NCBI GenBank assembly: GCA_014529385.2
Contig: CM043952.1
Coordinates: forward strand, 150,935,057 to 150,999,056
Direction: 5' to 3'
DNA length: 64,000 nucleotides
Origin: Adiantum capillus-veneris
Lineage: Eukaryota; Streptophyta; Polypodiopsida; Polypodiales; Pteridaceae
The translations under genes and the position numbers were made by a program. Positions within the stretch are counted from its first letter, which is position 1; every line of letters starts with the position of its first letter. The notes beneath the pieces are model-generated. The model was not told the DNA's origin and did no database searches. It worked only from the letters and a program-made list of their open reading frames with translations. Shown here one piece after another: positions 59,778 through 64,000 of the stretch.

Positions 59778-61992
59778 AATAAGGGTGAAATAGAGTGCAT
59801 AGGGACATGAGAAGATGACAACAGAGAATCTTTAAATGCCCATCTATATGGAGCAGGCAACCATGTATTAATGCAATCACAAAATCTGGGTATACCATAA
59901 CATCAAAAAAGCTTGTGGCAAAACAACTAGCACAGCACTGGACCCTGTGTAGGGATCGACCGGTCCACCCATCCACTTTTGCTCTACTACGGACAGAGAG
60001 AATTTCACTTCTTTAAGAGCGAGCCAGAACACCTCCAACCTACCTGAGCCAGACATAGGCTGAGGCTACTTTGCCTCCCTCCATGAACCCGAGCTCTGAA
60101 AGGATCCCAAATACCAGCAGGTGGTAGGGTATCTACACCAACCATACCAGTTTAGGCGCCATGCCTCTTTGATGCCTAGCATCGGGTGTTTAGAAAAGCC
60201 AAGGCAAGATCCCCGACATGTTAGCCGTGTAGGTCATTCAACCCCCGACGCACTAACCATGTAGATGAGCCTAACAAAAAGAAGAAGACCTAGAGTACAA
60301 TACCCCCGATCCAGCAAAGCCCCAGGTCAGCGACCCTTTAGTTTAAGGCTAAGTGATGTAGGTGATCATAGTCTTATAGCGATGCTACCATGAGAAACAT
60401 AACACATGAGTCCAATCACAATAGCCTTCCCCAATGCATTAACAATCCTTTTCCAAATAGTTAGACTACTATACAGGATCTCTGCCCTTACACGTCTACC
60501 ATAAACCATCTTGATCACTTCATGATCCAATCCAAAAAAACCATAAACCATAATTTGATTACATCACATGAGTGAACACTCCACCCCACTTGGGTGAGGC
60601 ACGACCAATCCTGCATAACCACTTTAGAACATAACATGGCTGCAAAAATTTTGACAGCATTTCGGCAGCATAAACATATCTCAAAAAAAAAACCATAAGC
60701 CACACCGGCTTCCACCATAAAATTTCAACCATAATCCATGAGTGAATCTTAGCCCTTAACCATAAATCATAATCACATTGAACCAACTCCCACACTTGGA
60801 GTTTGACCCATCTCTTGCAATCGATCGGAGTCTACACACATGTGACCCTTAAGATGTGATTCTTTCATGCATAAAAAGAGTCCAACCACCAACTAATCAT
60901 GATATAAAAATCCAATTTTGACAACATCCAACCATGCAAAGTTGATGCATCACATCTGCATTCACCACTCTAGCACATAGAGCTAGTTTTGACCTGGAAA
61001 GGTGAAAAGCATTCATAACTATGCATATGAGGCATCCACATCAATCTATGAGTTCCCATACATCATATGATAACATTCAACACCATAAACATGATGCAAA
61101 ACAACTCCGACCTTTAGGTCAACCATAAACCATAACTTCACACATATGCAAAAAATATTTTTTAAACATTTTTGGGAGCATGCAAAATATGTAAATAAAA
61201 GTATTTGACCCCAAACCAATGCATCAAATTCAGCTCCATAATATAGACTATCACTCCATCACATTACTTTGACCACATGGTACTCACACAACAAACGGTA
61301 ACCCTAAAAGAAAGTCGCTTTATTCATATTTGAATATGCGGTTTGGGGTGTTTAACCATATACTCCCACACGAGTTTATGGCCATCTAATAATTGAAATC
61401 AACTCACCAAAACAAACCATGAAACATATCAAAACAGCTCGGTTAACTCGTGACGTCATATGGTATCCCCCCCCTTGATAGTACTCCTATGCGTGTAGGT
61501 AAAACCGATAATAGAGTGATTAATAACTCGCATTACCGAAGTAATAACACAGACCTAAATTTATTTATCATCAAGATTTTCAATTGGTTAAGTGGGTTTG
61601 CCCATCCGGTGAATCTATATAGTGGTTCTCCAAGGAACCTGGAGTCAAAAATATTTGGTTAATGGGCAGCAATCTGTTTTTTGACCATATCTCTTAGTTC
61701 GTGCGTGTTTCTCACATGACATCAAAGAGAGAAATTTTATCTCTGGTATAAAGGGTTCGGGCTGATTCATAATAGTTTATGATTTATGACCAAAACAATA
61801 TTCCTACCGCCTCTATAACATGAAACAAAAAGCGCTTTTTATGCACGTGCGTGATCATAAACGCATCATATGCATAAATCACCATGTTAAACATGATGAA
61901 ATAATCGTGGGGCAACTTTGTATGTACTTGGTTGATCCATTCATGCACTTGTATGCGAAAAAAATCACCGAGAGGGTGACTACGTAGAAAAA

Positions 61993-62035
<43 letters not shown>

Positions 62036-62239
62036 GACTATGGAGTTTAGAGTTTCTCACCGTGTTTTAGAATCTATTTGGGGCTGTTGAAAGGCTTCTT
62101 GCTTTGCCGCAAGAGAGCGGTGATGAGAGCTACGTAGAGGTATCCTCCATGAAAGCTTCTGGAGAGGGTGTACACCGTGAAACAAGAAAGAAGATAATAA
62201 GCGAGTAGAGAGAGATAGAGAGAGAGAGAGTATCCTTCT

Positions 62240-62271
<32 letters not shown>

Positions 62272-62880
62272 AGAGCTTATGGAGATGGTGATGAAGAGGT
62301 TGCACCACTCCGTATAATAGATAGGTAATTCTGATGTCAAGGAAAGAGAGCTTCCGCCTATGAGAGTGTATCCATGTGTCTTCAAGTGAAGGGAGAGAGG
62401 TCTTTATATAGGCTCCCAAGGCCAAAAGCACAAGCCAAGAATAGAGTGAGCAAAGAGAGACAAGTTCCATACGCGTTCGCGGCTTTTTTTTTTTTTAATT
62501 AAATTTTTTTTCCCTTGAGGACACAGATCTCGATGTGTGATTTTCAGTCTCTAAGAAGAAGCTTGACTTCCAAGAAAAGAGTTCTAAACTAAACTCCTCT
62601 CTTTTCTAAAAAGACTCTTTCTTTCCTAAAAACAAGCCTTTTCTTTTTGGTGGTCAACTCTCCCACTTACCATTCAATTTTTACAGCAAATTGACCATCT
62701 GAGCAGTATTTGGCCAACTAATGGAAATCGTAGCTACACTACGCCACACCATAATATCCCGACATAATTATGACTTTCCAATACTGTCAATCAAGCATCT
62801 TAAATCAAAATTTGGTGAAATAGATATTGAAAGTTATTTTTCTTATTTTTAGAAGGGACCCAAAAATTGGGGATCTTACA
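59446..62880 (-). repeat. 3.4-kb solo LTR
   Basis: The 3435-bp segment starts TGAGAGATACCCC and ends GGGGATCTTACA on plus, and is bounded by perfect GTCAG copies (59441-59445 and 62881-62885). On minus it starts TGTAAGATCCCC and has a TATA box (CCTATATAAAG, about 62402-62412) some 470 bases in. I see no primer site, purine tract, pol or internal repeat of its ends, so a solo LTR is the best reading; a non-autonomous element is the alternative. It contains (GA)n tracts at 59719-59773 and 61997-62030. Confidence 0.7.
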
Positions 62881-62885
62881 GTCAG

Positions 62886-64000
62886 CATTAGCAAGAGCTA
62901 GGAACCTTATTCATGAGGCAAGTAAAATTTCATATTTGAAAGGACCAGATTAAAGGCAGCCATCCAAGAACGAAAAGCCAAACATTAATCCAGCTAGTGT
63001 ATGCACAAGAACTTTCTTTAGAATCCAAGTAATACTTGAAGTTCCAGCCGTAGAGAAAGCAAGCCCCAATCTAGTGAGATGTTCTCCTCAGAAAAGCCAA
63101 GTAAAATGGAAAAAGGAGGCAGTAAATTCTGCCTATAACTTTACTCTCATCGTGTGGTGAATGAAGTCAGCAAGATTGGATAGTTCAGTGAAGAAAGCAG
63201 GCCACCTCAAACCATACCCAGATATGGCCAGTTTATGAGAGTAGAATCTAGTCCAAAAAAAGGACTAGCAACATCCAAAGACCAAGATAAGAATACCAAG
63301 TGAACAAGTCTATTCTTTAACCAACAACCATTCAAGCAGTAGCTAATCAACCCTCTTTTTTAAAAAAATCAATAACCCTAAATAGAATCTATTTGATTTC
63401 ATAAGGCCAATTAGCATCTGTCAGCAAGGAATTAAAGTCTTATTAGTATTTTACAAATGCCAGCTTAGAGCAAAAGTCGGTAAAAACACTTCATCTTTTC
63501 CTTGCATGCAGCAACCAACAGGGACAGAAAACATCTCTTTGAGAATCAACATTTTAAGCCAAGAAAAACCTATCATAATCATCCAATCTTTTAATACAGA
63601 GCTAGAGATTATCTAAAACTGAGCTTTTGAGTGAAATATAGAACCTGTGAGCAAATGTAATCCCAAAAAATCCTCCAAAGTGCCAGGGGAAATCCAAGCA
63701 CAACTCCAATATCTTCTTACTCTCTCTTTCCCCCTTTTTTTAACAGTACAACCAAGTTGATCATATCAAGTTGTTTTTTAAGTTGCAAGGGATGCAACAA
63801 TTCAATGCCCAAAACCTAAACCATAACCGCTTTCCCTGTATGCTAAAAGGAAAAAGACAAAAAAAAAACCAGGTCTAAGTGAAGGGAGAAGAGTCCCTCA
63901 CCTTAATATAGGGGCAATGGATGAGTATGTGTCAATGAAGAAGCATGTCAGCAGTCGTCACCCAAAAATATGACAGGTATGGCCATACCATGCAAGCTCC
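62886..64000. other. No recognised gene
   Basis: AT-rich sequence with no open frame or motif that I can support. Near 62943 it shares about 50 bases with 58915. Confidence 0.5.

Overview
This window looks like nuclear DNA from a large, repeat-rich land-plant genome. The evidence is an intron-bearing plant-specific DCD/NRP gene, tRNA-iMet- and tRNA-Asp-primed LTR retrotransposons, long (CT)n/(GA)n/(CA)n/(TA)n microsatellites, and DNA-transposon protein families that I associate more with non-seed plants and animals than with grasses or eudicots. A fern or another non-flowering lineage is my guess, not a demonstrated assignment. Only one ordinary host gene is convincingly intact; almost everything else is nested mobile DNA.

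Layout. 1-~5240: 5' half of a decayed gypsy-type retrotransposon (minus strand, tRNA-Asp primer site). ~5240-8450: no recognised gene, one small inverted-repeat element. 8465-10255: five-exon NRP-like gene with a DCD domain, with a MITE-like element in intron 3. 10256-13619: nothing recognised. 13625-29248: a Copia-derived gag-protease-only element (TR-GAG type, minus strand) split by an 11.7-kb TIR DNA transposon (16554-28262). 30461-31190: decayed intronless copy of a ribosomal L1-family gene. ~32040-52949: a ~590-bp tandem repeat broken by a 5.85-kb chromovirus (32210-38060, exact TSD), an 8.2-kb TIR transposon (41355-49578) and a 1.25-kb AT-rich insert. ~52950-57000: a second gypsy pol remnant carrying a 578-bp foldback MITE. 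59446-62880: a 3.4-kb solo LTR with a perfect 5-bp TSD. The remainder is AT-rich and featureless.

The most interesting object is the 11.7-kb transposon. It holds four genes: a candidate transposase (+), an unrecognised protein (-), a BAH-like/beta-grasp-like protein (-), and a gene at 23482-26277 whose five exons join in frame into one 822-residue protein. That protein has an N-terminal divergent, CENH3-like histone H3, then a Ulp1/C48-type cysteine protease, an acidic linker, and an FCP1/NIF-type phosphatase domain. The other three genes each carry one visible lesion, while this one carries none. Between the divergent starts of the second and third genes lie about 2 kb of microsatellites holding four copies of an exactly 61-bp, TA-bounded hairpin. 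A chromatin-directed transposon of this composition is not one I know; its domain calls come from motif reading and are inference until structure or homology searches confirm them.

The 8.2-kb transposon has a broken DDE-type transposase of the DFAENYSF / SDG..QFK / HGKG type. Around and inside it are kilobase arrays of the octamer AAGTGCTT and its complement.
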